From Streptomyces lydicus (GTDB taxonomy: Bacteria > Actinomycetota > Actinomycetes > Streptomycetales > Streptomycetaceae), in the NCBI RefSeq assembly GCF_004125265.1, contig NZ_RDTE01000003.1, positions 4,216,001 to 4,280,000 on the forward strand: a DNA stretch of 64,000 bases, read 5' to 3'. Under the pieces are notes generated by a model. It had not been told where the DNA came from, did no database searches, and saw nothing but the letters and a program-made list of their open reading frames with translations. The position numbers and the translations under genes are program-made. Positions 31,170 to 39,896 of this stretch are shown here, one piece after another (position 1 is the first letter of the stretch; the number at the start of each line of letters is the position of its first letter).

Positions 31170-31649
31170 GTGACGGTCACAGACGACCTCGTCAACGGAA
31201 GCCGGGCCGCGCTCGGTACGGCACTGTTCACCGGAGGCAGCGCGACGCTGGCGGAGGCTGCGGGCCCTGCCGGCGCGGCCGGCCGGATACGGAGAGGGGA
31301 CGGCCTGCTCGGCACCACCGTGAAGGGCGCGGCCGGCAATGTGGCAGGCGGGCTCACGGCTGATGTCTGGGCCGGCAAGGACGGGTCGACCCTTGCCTGG
31401 GACGCGGGCACGAACGCCCTCACCGGCGGGCTCGGAAACGCCCAGAACCACGGTGTCCACCACGCTCTGGAACAGCACGGGAGTCTCGGCGGCGAAAACC
31501 TCGGCGACCGGGGCAAGCTCGCCGACGGCGCGTTCAGGAACGTCGTGGACACGGGCTTGAACACAGGTGTCTACGGTGCGGGTTCCGGCATCGAGTCGGA
31601 CGCCCAGAATCTGGTCGAGGACGAGAAGAAGACGGCCAAAGGCGAATGA
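31170..31649 (+). CDS. Gly/Ala-rich hypothetical protein, possible C-terminal fragment of a larger toxin-like protein
   Basis: A 159-residue product rich in Gly, Ala and Asn/Asp (TALFTGGSATLAEAAGPAGAAGR, NVAGGLTADVWAGKDGS, NTGLNTGVYGAGSGIESDAQNLV). Such glycine-rich segments are seen in the carrier part of large secreted polymorphic toxins of Streptomyces, and the lack of a signal peptide or a good ribosome-binding site at the GTG (31170) suggests a fragment. ATGA overlap with the following small membrane protein shows the 3' end is genuine. Confidence 0.5.
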   Translation: MTVTDDLVNGSRAALGTALFTGGSATLAEAAGPAGAAGRIRRGDGLLGTTVKGAAGNVAGGLTADVWAGKDGSTLAWDAGTNALTGGLGNAQNHGVHHALEQHGSLGGENLGDRGKLADGAFRNVVDTGLNTGVYGAGSGIESDAQNLVEDEKKTAKGE

Positions 31650-31906
31650 GAGCGGGCAGTGACGTGGCGCTTGCGGCCGTCTGGCATCCGGATCCGCACC
31701 GCCCCGTCACCTGGGCCATGTTTTTCGGTGCGCTCATCGTGGTGGCCGGGAGCGTGACGGTCTTCCTTGGTGTGTTCGCGGCGATCGACACCTGGCGCAA
31801 GGCCGGGCGGCCGCGGGGCCGGTCCCTGCGCGGGGTGCTCCTCGGCGGGGGCTGCTGTCTGGTGGTGGGGCTGGTGATCGCCGCCTTCGGTGTCTGGCTG
31901 TACTGA
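31646..31906 (+). CDS. Small two-helix membrane protein
   Basis: An 86-residue protein with two membrane helices (WAMFFGALIVVAGSVTVFLGVFA and GVLLGGGCCLVVGLVIAAFGVWL) joined by a basic loop (DTWRKAGRPRGRS), so probably both ends outside. The ATG overlaps the preceding stop by 4 bp, giving a two-gene unit. Could be an immunity protein for the preceding toxin-like product; this is inference from pairing only. Confidence 0.6.
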   Translation: MRAGSDVALAAVWHPDPHRPVTWAMFFGALIVVAGSVTVFLGVFAAIDTWRKAGRPRGRSLRGVLLGGGCCLVVGLVIAAFGVWLY

Positions 31907-31945
31907 CCGCCGTCGAGGAGTTGAGGAGACCGGAAGCCCAGGAGG

Positions 31946-33601
31946 TCAGCTCGATGAGGGGGCGGGTGGTGGTACCGATTCGCCCTCTTCCTCGTGCTGG
32001 ACGGCGGCGTCCACCGCTTCGGGGGGCATGGCCAGGCGTACGGCGGTGTAGAAGACGGCGAGGCTGAAGACGATCACGATGATCAGGTCCCACCAGGCGG
32101 GGAGTGCGCGGGTGCCGCCGTAGCGGCCGAAGCGGCCGATGAGGATCATGCCGCCGAGCCAGGGCCACACCCAGGCGGCCGATTTTGCCCGCAGCCCGCT
32201 GCGTTCGGCGGCGGGGATGCCGCGGCGGGTGAGCGCCAGGACGATGAAGCCGAGCAGGGCGGCGACACCGAGCTTCCAGTCCGCCTCGTAGCCGGACCAG
32301 TAGAAGATCAGGTTGGCGAAGACGAAGCCGGCGGGGGCCAGTACGGAGCCGACGGGGAGCCGGTAGGGGCGGTTCCGGCCGCCGTCCTGTACGCGGAGGG
32401 CGTGCAGCGCCACCGGGGCGAAGGCGTACATGATCGCCGCCGCCGAGGTGACCACGCTCACCAGCGCCTGCCAGCTGGGGAAGGGAAGGAACGCGATCTC
32501 GCCGACCACGAAGGCGAGGAGGATCGAGACGACCGGCACCCGGCTGCGGCCGACCTGGGTGAGGGGTTTGGGCAGGACCCGCTCGCGTCCCATGGCGTAG
32601 GAGAGACGCGCGGCGCCGGCCATGTAGACCAGGCCGGTGCCCGCCGGGGAGATGACGGCATCGACGTAGAGGATGGTCGCCAGCCAGCCGGCGCCGACGA
32701 CGGTGGCGAGCGTGGCGTAGGGGCCGAAGTTGCCCTTGCCCACGGGGTTGTCCCAGCTGTGGGTCACGGCGTCGGGGTTCAGGGCGGCGATGAAGGCGAT
32801 CTGCAGCAGGAGGTAGAGCGCGGTACCGACCGCCATGGCCACGATCACCGCCCGGGAGACATCGCGCTGCGGGTCGCGCGCCTCACCGGCCAGCTGGATG
32901 GCCTGTTCGAAGCCCAGCAGCGCGAACACCACACCGGCGGGCAGGGCGGCGAAGACGCCGTGCGCACCGTGCGGTGCGAAGCCGCCGCCCGCGGTGAAGT
33001 TCGAGCCGTGGAAGGACAGGGTCATCAAGACCACCACGGTCAGCAGCGGTACGGCCGTCTTCACCACCGCGGTGACCGAGTTGATCCCGGACAGCAGGCG
33101 TACGCCGAGGACGTTGATGAGCGTGAAGATCAGCATGAAGACGCTGGCGATCAGCAGGCCGGCCGCGGTGAGGGTGCCGTTGGGGTGCAGGACGTGCACC
33201 CGGTCGTGGACCCAGCCGATGCGGTCCATGTACGAGAGCGTGGCCTCGACCTCGATCGGTGAGATCAGGACCGAGCGCAGCCAGGACATCCAGCCCGCGG
33301 TGAAGCCGACCAGGGGGCCGAAGGCGAAGAAGGGGAACCGGGCGGTGCCGCCCGCGATCGGGTAGGTGGCGCCCAGTTCCGCGTGGGCCAGCGCGAGCAC
33401 GGCGAGCATCGTGGACGCGAGGACCCAGGAGATCAGCGATGCCGGTCCGGCGATGACGGCGGTGGTCAGGGCGCCGAGCAGCCAGCCGGAGCCGATGATC
33501 GATCCCAGGGAGATGAACATCAGCCCCCAGAACCCGACCGCCCGGTGGAGGTGGCGGGTTCCGGTGGCGCTGTCACTCCCCGCTGTGGATGGGCTGGTCA
33601 C
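31946..33601 (-). CDS. APC-family amino acid permease
   Basis: Secondary transporter, probably for an amino acid or polyamine. The 551-residue protein shows about twelve membrane helices. The APC entry motif is FWGLMFISLGSIIGSGWLLGAL; the fifth–sixth helices contain VVFALLGFEQAIQLAGEARDPQRDVSRAV, the conserved GFE and glutamate region. The C-terminus is acidic (VQHEEEGESVPPP). GTG start at 33601 with AGGAG nine nt upstream. Monocistronic; a strong hairpin at 33690–33720 separates it from the ABC gene. Confidence 0.9.
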   Translation of the reverse strand: MTSPSTAGSDSATGTRHLHRAVGFWGLMFISLGSIIGSGWLLGALTTAVIAGPASLISWVLASTMLAVLALAHAELGATYPIAGGTARFPFFAFGPLVGFTAGWMSWLRSVLISPIEVEATLSYMDRIGWVHDRVHVLHPNGTLTAAGLLIASVFMLIFTLINVLGVRLLSGINSVTAVVKTAVPLLTVVVLMTLSFHGSNFTAGGGFAPHGAHGVFAALPAGVVFALLGFEQAIQLAGEARDPQRDVSRAVIVAMAVGTALYLLLQIAFIAALNPDAVTHSWDNPVGKGNFGPYATLATVVGAGWLATILYVDAVISPAGTGLVYMAGAARLSYAMGRERVLPKPLTQVGRSRVPVVSILLAFVVGEIAFLPFPSWQALVSVVTSAAAIMYAFAPVALHALRVQDGGRNRPYRLPVGSVLAPAGFVFANLIFYWSGYEADWKLGVAALLGFIVLALTRRGIPAAERSGLRAKSAAWVWPWLGGMILIGRFGRYGGTRALPAWWDLIIVIVFSLAVFYTAVRLAMPPEAVDAAVQHEEEGESVPPPAPSSS

Positions 33602-33689
33602 GCGCGCTCCTGGTTCACGGGACCATCTTGGTCCCGGGAGGCGGACCAGGCGGGTATGCGCCTTGCGTGTCGCTGTGCGTACTGAGAGT

Positions 33690-33720
33690 GAGCAGGGCCG
33701 TACGCCGTACGGCCCTGCTC
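33690..33720. terminator. Strong palindromic hairpin
   Basis: GAGCAGGGCCGTAC, 3-nt loop GCC, and GTACGGCCCTGCTC form a perfect 14-bp stem. It lies after the ABC exporter gene (minus) and before the permease gene (minus), and most probably ends the exporter transcript. No T-run. Confidence 0.7.
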
Positions 33721-33822
33721 GTGTCCCGGTTTCGGGGCCGGGGCGGTGGCGGTGGTCGTGTCGACGGCCGTGGCCCCGGCCGTTTCGGTTCCGGCGGTGC
33801 CCCGGCGCCGGTTGCCGCCAGG

Positions 33823-33853
33823 GGCTAGTGGCTAGTGGCCAGCGGCTAGTGGC
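33823..33853. repeat. Tandem copies of the ABC exporter 3' tail
   Basis: GGCTAGTGGC is repeated three to four times across the stop codon. On the minus strand AGCCACTAG (Ser-His-stop) is followed by AGCCACTAGCC-like copies. Same design as the dnaX tail array. Confidence 0.6.
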
Positions 33854-35957
33854 TGCCCGACGGGCGGGCGACGGGGTGCGGGGAGCCGTTGCGGGGTGGC
33901 GGGTGGGCGTGGAAGAGGGTGGCGTACAGGCCTTGGCCGGCGAGGAGCTGGGCGTGCTGCCCCGACTCCACCAGGCGTCCCTCGTCCAGGACCAGGATGC
34001 GGTCGGCGTCCGCGGCGAGGTCCAGGTCGTGGGTGATCACGAGGGTGGTGCGGCCTTCGGCGAGGCGCCGCAGCGGGCCGAGGATGCGCTGGGTGGCCAG
34101 GGCGTCCAGTCCGGTGGTGGGCTCGTCGAGGATGAGCACGGGGGCGTTGCGCAGCATGGCGCGGGCGATGGCGATGCGCTGCAGTTGGCCGCCGGAGAGC
34201 CGGGAGGTACCGGGGGCGATGACCGTGTCGTAGCCGTCGGGGAGGGCGGAGATGAACCCGTCGGCGTCGGCGGCACGGGCGGCGTCGACGACATCGTCGT
34301 GTGTCACGTCGTCGCGTCCGCAGGCGATGTTCTCCTCCACCGTGTCGTGCAGGACGAGGGTGTCCTGGGGCAGCAGGGTGATGTTCGAGCGGAGCCGGTC
34401 GAGCGGCAGCCGGTTCACGGGGATGCCGTCCAGCCGGACGCTGCCGGTGTCCGGGTCGTAGAACCTCAGCAGCAGGGCGGCCAGGGTCGACTTGCCCGCG
34501 CCGCTGGGGCCGGTGATCACCACCAGTTCCCCGGGTACCGCGGTGAAGGAGAAGTCGCGGAGTACGTCTTCCTTGCCGCCGGGGTAGCGGAAGCCGACCC
34601 CGCACACCTCCACCGCGCCGACGGCGCGCGCCGGGGCCGGCACGACGACCGCGGGGTCGGGGTCGGTGACGGCGGGCGGGGCGTCAAGGATCTCCAGCAG
34701 GCGCTCGGCGCCGGCGGTCGCTTCGGTGACCGTCAGACCGAGCGCGCCGAGGTCGCGGATGGGTGGGTAGAGGTAGCCGACGAATGCGGCGAACGCCAGG
34801 AGCTGCCCCAGGGACATCCGTCCCGCGGAGATCTCCCACGCGCCCAGGCCGATGATCGCCAGGACACAGAGCGTTTCCAGGACCTCGACCAGCTGCGCGT
34901 ACAGCTGGTTGAGGCGGGCGCTGGTCACCGAGGCCCGCAGCCAGCTGCGCGCCTCGCGGCGGAGCCGTTCCTGTTCGTCCCGCTGCCGGTTGTAGGCCTG
35001 GGTGAGGACGACGTTGACCAGGCCTTCCTCGACCACCGAGGTGATGGCGCCGTCCGCCGCCCGTTCCCGGCGGGACACCTCCTTGACCCGGCCGGTGAAG
35101 CGGGTGGTGGCGAGCCAGAACAGCGGGGCCAGGGCGAAGGTGGCCAGCGCCAGGTCCCAGCGCAGCCAGAGCGCGGCTCCGGCGTAGAAGATGATGCCGA
35201 ATCCGGCGGTGGCCACCTGGACGAGGCCGGAGACCACGAGTTGTTCGATGGCGTCGACGTCGCCGGTCAGCCGCTCGACCAGGTCACCGCGGCGGTTGCG
35301 CTGGAAGAAGTGCGGCGGCAGCGTCTGGAGATGGGCGAAGACGCGGGCGCGTAGGCGCATCACGAAGCGTTCCGCCGTCCAGGCGGCGAGTGAGCCGCCG
35401 AGGTATCCGACGATCGCGCCGGCGACGGCGACGCCGAGCCACAGCCCGGCAGGTTGCCAGAAGGCGCTGACCGAGCCCTTCTGCAGGGCATTGTCGGTGA
35501 GTTGGGCGAAGAGCAGGATGGCCACGGTCTCCGCGAGCGCGGCGACGATGGCACTCAGGATGACCAGGGCGATCCAGCGCCGGTCGCCCCGGGTCAGCGG
35601 CCAGAACCGCCCTACCGCTTCCTTGAAGCCCACCCGTCTGGTGCGGATGGAGGTGTCCGCGACGAGTGCGCGGAACACCCGGTCCATGGCGGGGTCCGGG
35701 TCCGGGGCCGGCTGCGACCGGGGACGCGCACCGCTGACGGGTTCGCTGGTGTCGGTGGAGGGGGTGGAGTGAGTGGAGTGAGTGGCGTTTTCGCCGGCAT
35801 CGTGCGGCAGTGCCGAATTCTCTCCAACGGGCGCTGATTCCGTGCCCCGTTGGGGCGATGCTGCGGGGCGCTCTCCGCGCCGGCGTGAGCTACGCAGGTT
35901 CATGATCGCTACGTCATCTCGTCGCTGGTGGGGTGGTTGAGCGGAACCACGAGGCAC
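33846..35957 (-). CDS. ABC exporter (permease–ATPase fusion)
   Basis: Half-transporter of the multidrug/lipid exporter type that works as a dimer. The 703-residue protein has an acidic N-terminal region of about 110 residues and six membrane helices (first WIALVILSAIVAALAETVAILLFAQL, with LPPHFFQRNRRGDLVERLTGDVD in the coupling region). The ATPase domain follows: Walker A VITGPSGAGKSTLAALLLRF, Q-loop LLPQDTL, signature SRLSGGQLQRIAIARAML, Walker B VLILDEPTTGLD and the H-loop in LVITHDLD. GTG at 35957 is the longest start; ATG at 35903 (MNLRSSRRRG) is plausible. The 3' end is followed by repeats of its own tail. Confidence 0.93.
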   Translation of the reverse strand: MPRGSAQPPHQRRDDVAIMNLRSSRRRGERPAASPQRGTESAPVGENSALPHDAGENATHSTHSTPSTDTSEPVSGARPRSQPAPDPDPAMDRVFRALVADTSIRTRRVGFKEAVGRFWPLTRGDRRWIALVILSAIVAALAETVAILLFAQLTDNALQKGSVSAFWQPAGLWLGVAVAGAIVGYLGGSLAAWTAERFVMRLRARVFAHLQTLPPHFFQRNRRGDLVERLTGDVDAIEQLVVSGLVQVATAGFGIIFYAGAALWLRWDLALATFALAPLFWLATTRFTGRVKEVSRRERAADGAITSVVEEGLVNVVLTQAYNRQRDEQERLRREARSWLRASVTSARLNQLYAQLVEVLETLCVLAIIGLGAWEISAGRMSLGQLLAFAAFVGYLYPPIRDLGALGLTVTEATAGAERLLEILDAPPAVTDPDPAVVVPAPARAVGAVEVCGVGFRYPGGKEDVLRDFSFTAVPGELVVITGPSGAGKSTLAALLLRFYDPDTGSVRLDGIPVNRLPLDRLRSNITLLPQDTLVLHDTVEENIACGRDDVTHDDVVDAARAADADGFISALPDGYDTVIAPGTSRLSGGQLQRIAIARAMLRNAPVLILDEPTTGLDALATQRILGPLRRLAEGRTTLVITHDLDLAADADRILVLDEGRLVESGQHAQLLAGQGLYATLFHAHPPPRNGSPHPVARPSGSH

Positions 35958-36023
35958 CGCCCCCTAAAACGACGAGGCAAACTCGCGCCTTACGCGAGCC
36001 TGCCTCGAACTCAGAGGTGTGTG

Positions 36024-36161
36024 TCAGTAGCCGTAGCCGTAGAAACCGCGCCCGCGGCCCCGGCGGAACCGCCTGCGGCGCCTGCGGCGGTCGTGGTCGT
36101 TGCCGTACCAGTCGTCATGGTCGCGGCGACGCCTTCTGGGGAAGACCTTGCGGAAGCTCAT
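36024..36161 (-). CDS. Very basic 45-residue peptide
   Basis: A tiny gene with an excellent ribosome-binding site (GAGGAGG seven nt before the ATG at 36161). The product starts MSFRKVFPRRRRRDHDDWYG, continues with Asp/His and a run of seven arginines, then alternating Arg/Gly, and ends GRGFYGYGY. About 20 of 45 residues are arginine. No family recognised; nucleic-acid binding would fit the charge. Divergent from the ABC gene's far side, upstream of the MBL gene on the same strand. Confidence 0.6.
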   Translation of the reverse strand: MSFRKVFPRRRRRDHDDWYGNDHDRRRRRRRFRRGRGRGFYGYGY

Positions 36162-36440
36162 ACTCGCCTCCTCATCGATTTCCTTTGTCGAACCGTTACC
36201 GGCTCCGACAACTCCCAAGCTACGACGCCCAACTGTCCCCAACAAGGCGAAATGCGTGAAAATTCAGACAAAAGCCGTTTTTCTCATTAAATGTGACTGA
36301 GGGTGGCGAGGGATCGCCCTCCGGATGCCCTGCGCGGGACGGGAAGGAGCGGGACGGGAAGCGGCGGACAGGCGGCGACACCGGCAGGGCAGCGGAGGCA
36401 GGGGGCAGGGCGGGCCGCTGCGGCGTAGGGGCAGGGGCGG

Positions 36441-37343
36441 TCAGAGGCGGTCCGGGGCGACGGGCGAGAGCCGGTAGGCGTCACCCTCGGCGATGACGCG
36501 GCCCGCCGTGGGCGGCGGGAAGTGGCTGCCCAGGAGCAGGGTGTCCGTACCGGCGAGCGAGGCGAGGAGGCTGCGGCGGGTCCTGGCGGCCTGTGCGGGG
36601 TCGACGTCCGCGCAGCTGCAGATGTCGGGGCGCGGTAGCTGGACCGGGTGGTGGATGCAGTCGCCGGTGATCAGGGCCGCCTGCCCGGCGCTGCGCAGCT
36701 CCACGGCGAACTGGCCGGGCGTGTGTCCGGGGGTGGGCAGGAGGCGGACTCCGGGAGCGACCGTGACGCCTTCGCCGGGCACCTCGACCAGGTCGAGCAG
36801 TCCGGCGTCACGGACGGGGTGGACGGAGTCCCGGAACATCTGGCGGCGGGCGTCGTCCAGGTCCTGGCCCGACCAGTGGTCCCACTCCGCGCGGGCCGCC
36901 AGATAGCGGGCGCGGGGGAAGGTGGGGACCCAATCGCCCTTGTCGGCGCGGGTGTTCCAGCCGACGTGATCGGTGTGCAGATGGGTGAGGAGGACCAGGT
37001 CCACCGTGTCCGGGGCGAAGCCGGCCGCCGTCAGACGCGGGAGATAGTCGCTGTCCAGGTGGTCCCAGGCGGGGTTGGTCCGGGGTTTGCCGTTGCCGAT
37101 TCCGGTGTCGACGAGCAGGCGCAGCCCCTGCACCTCTATCGCGAAACTGTGGGTGGCCAGGCGGAGGGTGCCGTCGTGGTCGGTGAAATCCCGCCGCAGC
37201 CATGGCGCTTGGGCCACCACCTCCGGGGTGGCGTCGGGCAGCAGCCAGCGGCCGGTCGGCGCGGGGAGCGCGGTCTCGTCGATACGGCGGACGGTGATCT
37301 CGCCCACCGTCCAGGCGGGGACCGCGTCACTGACGACAGACAT
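36441..37343 (-). CDS. MBL-fold metallo-hydrolase
   Basis: Zinc-dependent hydrolase of the lactonase-like branch of the metallo-beta-lactamase fold. The HxHxDH motif is clear (DLVLLTHLHTDHVGWNTR). Further metal ligands occur in LLPTPGHTPGQFAVEL (His) and ALITGDCIHHPVQL (Asp). LLLGSHFPPPTAGRV holds a late His. 300 residues. ATG at 37343 behind GAGAGGA. Divergent from a TetR gene across a nested inverted repeat, so probably repressed by it. The substrate cannot be told from sequence; a lactone is likely. Confidence 0.9.
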   Translation of the reverse strand: MSVVSDAVPAWTVGEITVRRIDETALPAPTGRWLLPDATPEVVAQAPWLRRDFTDHDGTLRLATHSFAIEVQGLRLLVDTGIGNGKPRTNPAWDHLDSDYLPRLTAAGFAPDTVDLVLLTHLHTDHVGWNTRADKGDWVPTFPRARYLAARAEWDHWSGQDLDDARRQMFRDSVHPVRDAGLLDLVEVPGEGVTVAPGVRLLPTPGHTPGQFAVELRSAGQAALITGDCIHHPVQLPRPDICSCADVDPAQAARTRRSLLASLAGTDTLLLGSHFPPPTAGRVIAEGDAYRLSPVAPDRL

Positions 37344-37368
37344 GAGGTGTCCTCTCCGCGAACCAAAG

Positions 37369-37427
37369 GCAATTCCTTTGCGTTAACTCACGCTACCGCG
37401 CCCCCGACGCTAACGCAAACAGATTGC
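37369..37427. promoter_or_regulatory. Nested palindromic operator between MBL and TetR genes
   Basis: Symmetric layout GCAAT, 3 nt, TTTGCGTTA, 25 nt, TAACGCAAA, 3 nt, ATTGC. The two 17-nt halves are exact mirror complements at all 14 specified positions. It sits 26 bp from the MBL start and about 45 bp from the TetR start; it is the likely binding site of the TetR protein, controlling both genes. Confidence 0.7.
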
Positions 37428-37470
37428 TTTTATGTGGACCCGCGCGGCTCCGAGCCCTTAAGGTCGAGCC

Positions 37471-38043
37471 ATGAGCCCCAGGCCGATGACCCGCCCCGGG
37501 GGACGCAGTGCCCGCGTCCAGGAATCGGTGCACGCAGCCGTGCGCGCCCTCGAAGCCGAAGAGGGCCGTGCGGCGCTGACGGTTCCCCTGGTCGCCGCTC
37601 GCGCCGGGGTCACGCCCTCGACGATCTACCGCCGGTGGGGAGACCTCCAGGAGCTGCTGTCCGACGTGGCCGTCGAGCGCCTGCGCCCGGAGGCACCGCC
37701 CGCAGATCACGGAGCGCTGCGCACGGACCTGGAGGCATGGGCCGAACAGTTCCTGGAGGAGATGGCCTCACCCCCGGGGCGGGCTTACCTCCGCGACGCG
37801 CTCGCCGGCGATCCGGACGGCAGCCATGCGGGCCAGTGCTCGGCCTACGCCGCCGAACAGGTGGACGTCATCCTCGCCCGCGCCGCCGAGCGCGGCGAGC
37901 CTGCCCCGGACACCGAGCTCGTGATGGACCACATCGTCGCCCCCATGATGTACCGGCTGGTCTTCCGGCCGGGCCCGACGGACGCGGCATATGCGCGCGG
38001 CCTCGTGGAGGCCACCCTCTCCGGGCTGATGCCACGGCACTGA
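37471..38043 (+). CDS. TetR/AcrR-family regulator
   Basis: A 190-residue repressor. The N-terminal helix-turn-helix is ALTVPLVAARAGVTPSTIYRRWGDLQELLSDV. The C-terminal domain (DLEAWAEQFLEEMASPPGRAYLRDAL to DHIVAPMMYRLVFRPGP) follows the TetR_C type that ends with a Pro-rich GLVEATLSGLMP. It probably controls itself and the divergent MBL hydrolase through the palindrome between them. The ATG at 37471 is 7 nt after AAGGTCGAG. Confidence 0.88.
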   Translation: MSPRPMTRPGGRSARVQESVHAAVRALEAEEGRAALTVPLVAARAGVTPSTIYRRWGDLQELLSDVAVERLRPEAPPADHGALRTDLEAWAEQFLEEMASPPGRAYLRDALAGDPDGSHAGQCSAYAAEQVDVILARAAERGEPAPDTELVMDHIVAPMMYRLVFRPGPTDAAYARGLVEATLSGLMPRH

Positions 38044-38179
38044 CCCCGTTCGCCGTGCCCGCGCGCCGGTAGGGCGCGGGACGCCCGTCGTGGCGCGCCG
38101 GAGGGCATGGCCCCTGAGCCCCGGGTGAGGCCTTCGCCCGCATGTCACGCTCCGCTGCGCGGAAGGGATCAACCAGCGC

Positions 38180-39430
38180 ATGGTGCTCGCCGAATCCCTG
38201 TCTTTGGCCATGCTGCTGGTGGTGCTGGTGTGTGCCGTGAGCCGGCCGTTCCGGCTGCCCGAGGCGGTCTTCGCGGTGCCGGCCGCCGCCGTGGTGATCG
38301 TGGCCGGGGTGATCCCGTTGGACCATGTCCGCGACGAGGCGGAGCGGCTGGGACCGGTGATCGGCTTTCTCGCCGCGGTGCTGATCCTCGCCAGACTCTG
38401 CGACGACGAGGGGCTTTTCCACGCCTGTGGCACCTGGATGGCGCGCTGGTCGGCGGGGCGGCCGAGCCGTCTGCTGGGCGCGGTCTTCGCCCTCGCGTCG
38501 GCCATCACGGCCGTACTGAGCCTGGACGCCACCGTCGTCCTGCTGACCCCCGTCGTGTTCGCCACCGCCGCGCACATGGGTGCCCGCCCCAAGCCCCACG
38601 TATACGCCTGCACCCATCTGTCGAACACCGCGTCGCTGCTGCTGCCCGTCTCCAATCTGACGAACCTGCTGGCCTTCACGGCGAGCGGGCTGAGCTTCAC
38701 CCGGTTCGGCGCGCTGATGGCGCTGCCGTGGGGGGTCGCGATCGGCGTCGAATACCTGGTCTTCCGCCGCTTCTTCGCCGCCGACCTGCGCGCCCCGGCC
38801 CCTGGCCCGGACACCGCCGAGCCTCCCGAGCTGCCGCTGTTCGCCCTGGTGACGGTGGCCGGCACGCTCGCCGGTTTCGCGCTGACCTCCGCGCTGGGCG
38901 TCAACCCGGCCTGGGCAGCGGCGGCCGGCGCCCTCGTCATGGCGGTCCGTGCGCTCGCCCGGCGCGACACCACCCCGGCCGCCGTCGTCCGGGCCGCCGG
39001 ACTGCCGTTCCTCGCGTTCGTGCTGGCCCTGGGCATCGTCGTGCGCGCGGTCGTCGACAACGGGCTCGCCGATGCGCTCGGGCACCTGCTGCCCGACGGC
39101 ACCTCGCTTCCCGCCCTGCTCGGCATCGCCGCGCTGGCCGCCGCGCTCGCCAACGTGATCAACAACTTGCCCGCGGTGCTGGTCCTGGTGCCGCTGGCCG
39201 CGCCGAGCGGCCCGGGCGCCGTCCTCGCGGTGCTCCTCGGCGTGAACATCGGCCCCAACCTCACCTACGCCGGATCGCTGGCCACCCTGCTGTGGCGGCG
39301 CATCGTCCACCACCACGAGCACGACGTCGCCCTCAAGGAATTCACCCACCTCGGTCTGCTCACCGTGCCCGCCGCCCTGGGCCTGGCCACGGTGGCGCTG
39401 TGGGGCTCCCTCCAGCTCATCGGCGGCTGA
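38180..39430 (+). CDS. SLC13/ArsB-type permease
   Basis: A 416-residue secondary transporter with about eleven membrane helices. The family hallmark STSxxxPxxN appears as HLSNTASLLLPVSNLTNLLAF, and VLSLDATVVLLTPVV and NVINNLPAVLVLVPL are the paired re-entrant motifs of the ArsB/NhaD/CitMHS group. GVNIGPNLTYAGSLATLLWRR near the C-terminus supports an ArsB-like protein. No arsenic genes (arsC, arsR) are nearby, so the ion is undefined. The ATG at 38180 has GGAAGGGA twelve nt upstream. Confidence 0.85.
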   Translation: MVLAESLSLAMLLVVLVCAVSRPFRLPEAVFAVPAAAVVIVAGVIPLDHVRDEAERLGPVIGFLAAVLILARLCDDEGLFHACGTWMARWSAGRPSRLLGAVFALASAITAVLSLDATVVLLTPVVFATAAHMGARPKPHVYACTHLSNTASLLLPVSNLTNLLAFTASGLSFTRFGALMALPWGVAIGVEYLVFRRFFAADLRAPAPGPDTAEPPELPLFALVTVAGTLAGFALTSALGVNPAWAAAAGALVMAVRALARRDTTPAAVVRAAGLPFLAFVLALGIVVRAVVDNGLADALGHLLPDGTSLPALLGIAALAAALANVINNLPAVLVLVPLAAPSGPGAVLAVLLGVNIGPNLTYAGSLATLLWRRIVHHHEHDVALKEFTHLGLLTVPAALGLATVALWGSLQLIGG

Positions 39431-39476
39431 CCGGGCGGCTGCCCCGGCGGCCGCCCCGGCCCGTCGGGCGTCAGCT

Positions 39477-39569
39477 CCGCGTGGTGCGCAGGGGATCAGG
39501 TCCACGTGGTGTGCACGGGGATCAGGTCCACGTGGTGTGCACGGGGATCAGGTCCGCCTGGTGCGCATC
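39477..39569. repeat. 26-bp tandem repeat formed from a gene tail
   Basis: Three to four units of GTGGTGTGCACGGGGATCAG plus GTCCAC. The last unit contains the stop codon and final codons of the 54-aa membrane protein at 39548–39712; the others follow the stop on the minus strand. Confidence 0.7.
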
Positions 39570-39712
39570 AGGAACAGCCCCACCCCCGACCCGATCGCCA
39601 CCACGCCCGTGCCGACGCTGATCAGCACCTGCTGCACCCCGTCGAAGGCGAAGCTGGTGGAGACGTTGACGAGGAGGGCGAGGCAGAACACACACCAGAG
39701 CAGGGCCTTCAT
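39548..39712 (-). CDS. Small membrane protein, 54 residues
   Basis: Too short for the usual length cut-off but convincing. The ATG at 39712 follows AAGGAAC. The product MKALLWCVFCLALLVNVSTS is a hydrophobic leader or first helix, followed by FAFDGVQQVLISVGTGVVAI and GSGVGLFLMRTRRT, a second helix with a basic end. Two helices with the C-terminus inside fit the charge pattern. Function unknown. Tail repeats follow the stop. Confidence 0.65.
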   Translation of the reverse strand: MKALLWCVFCLALLVNVSTSFAFDGVQQVLISVGTGVVAIGSGVGLFLMRTRRT

Positions 39713-39896
39713 GGGAGTTCCTTCCGCAGGGAGAACAGAGGTGCGCAGAGGTCAATATCCGTGGCACCGACAATGCCGTGGCCGGGCCGCCGGTTCGAGG
39801 GGGCGTCCTCCCTAATACGGGGTGGAGTGCGCTACACCCCCGGCCCGGGAGTTCGCTCCCGCGCCGTGTCTGGGCAAGGTCGCCTAGCCTGTGCCC

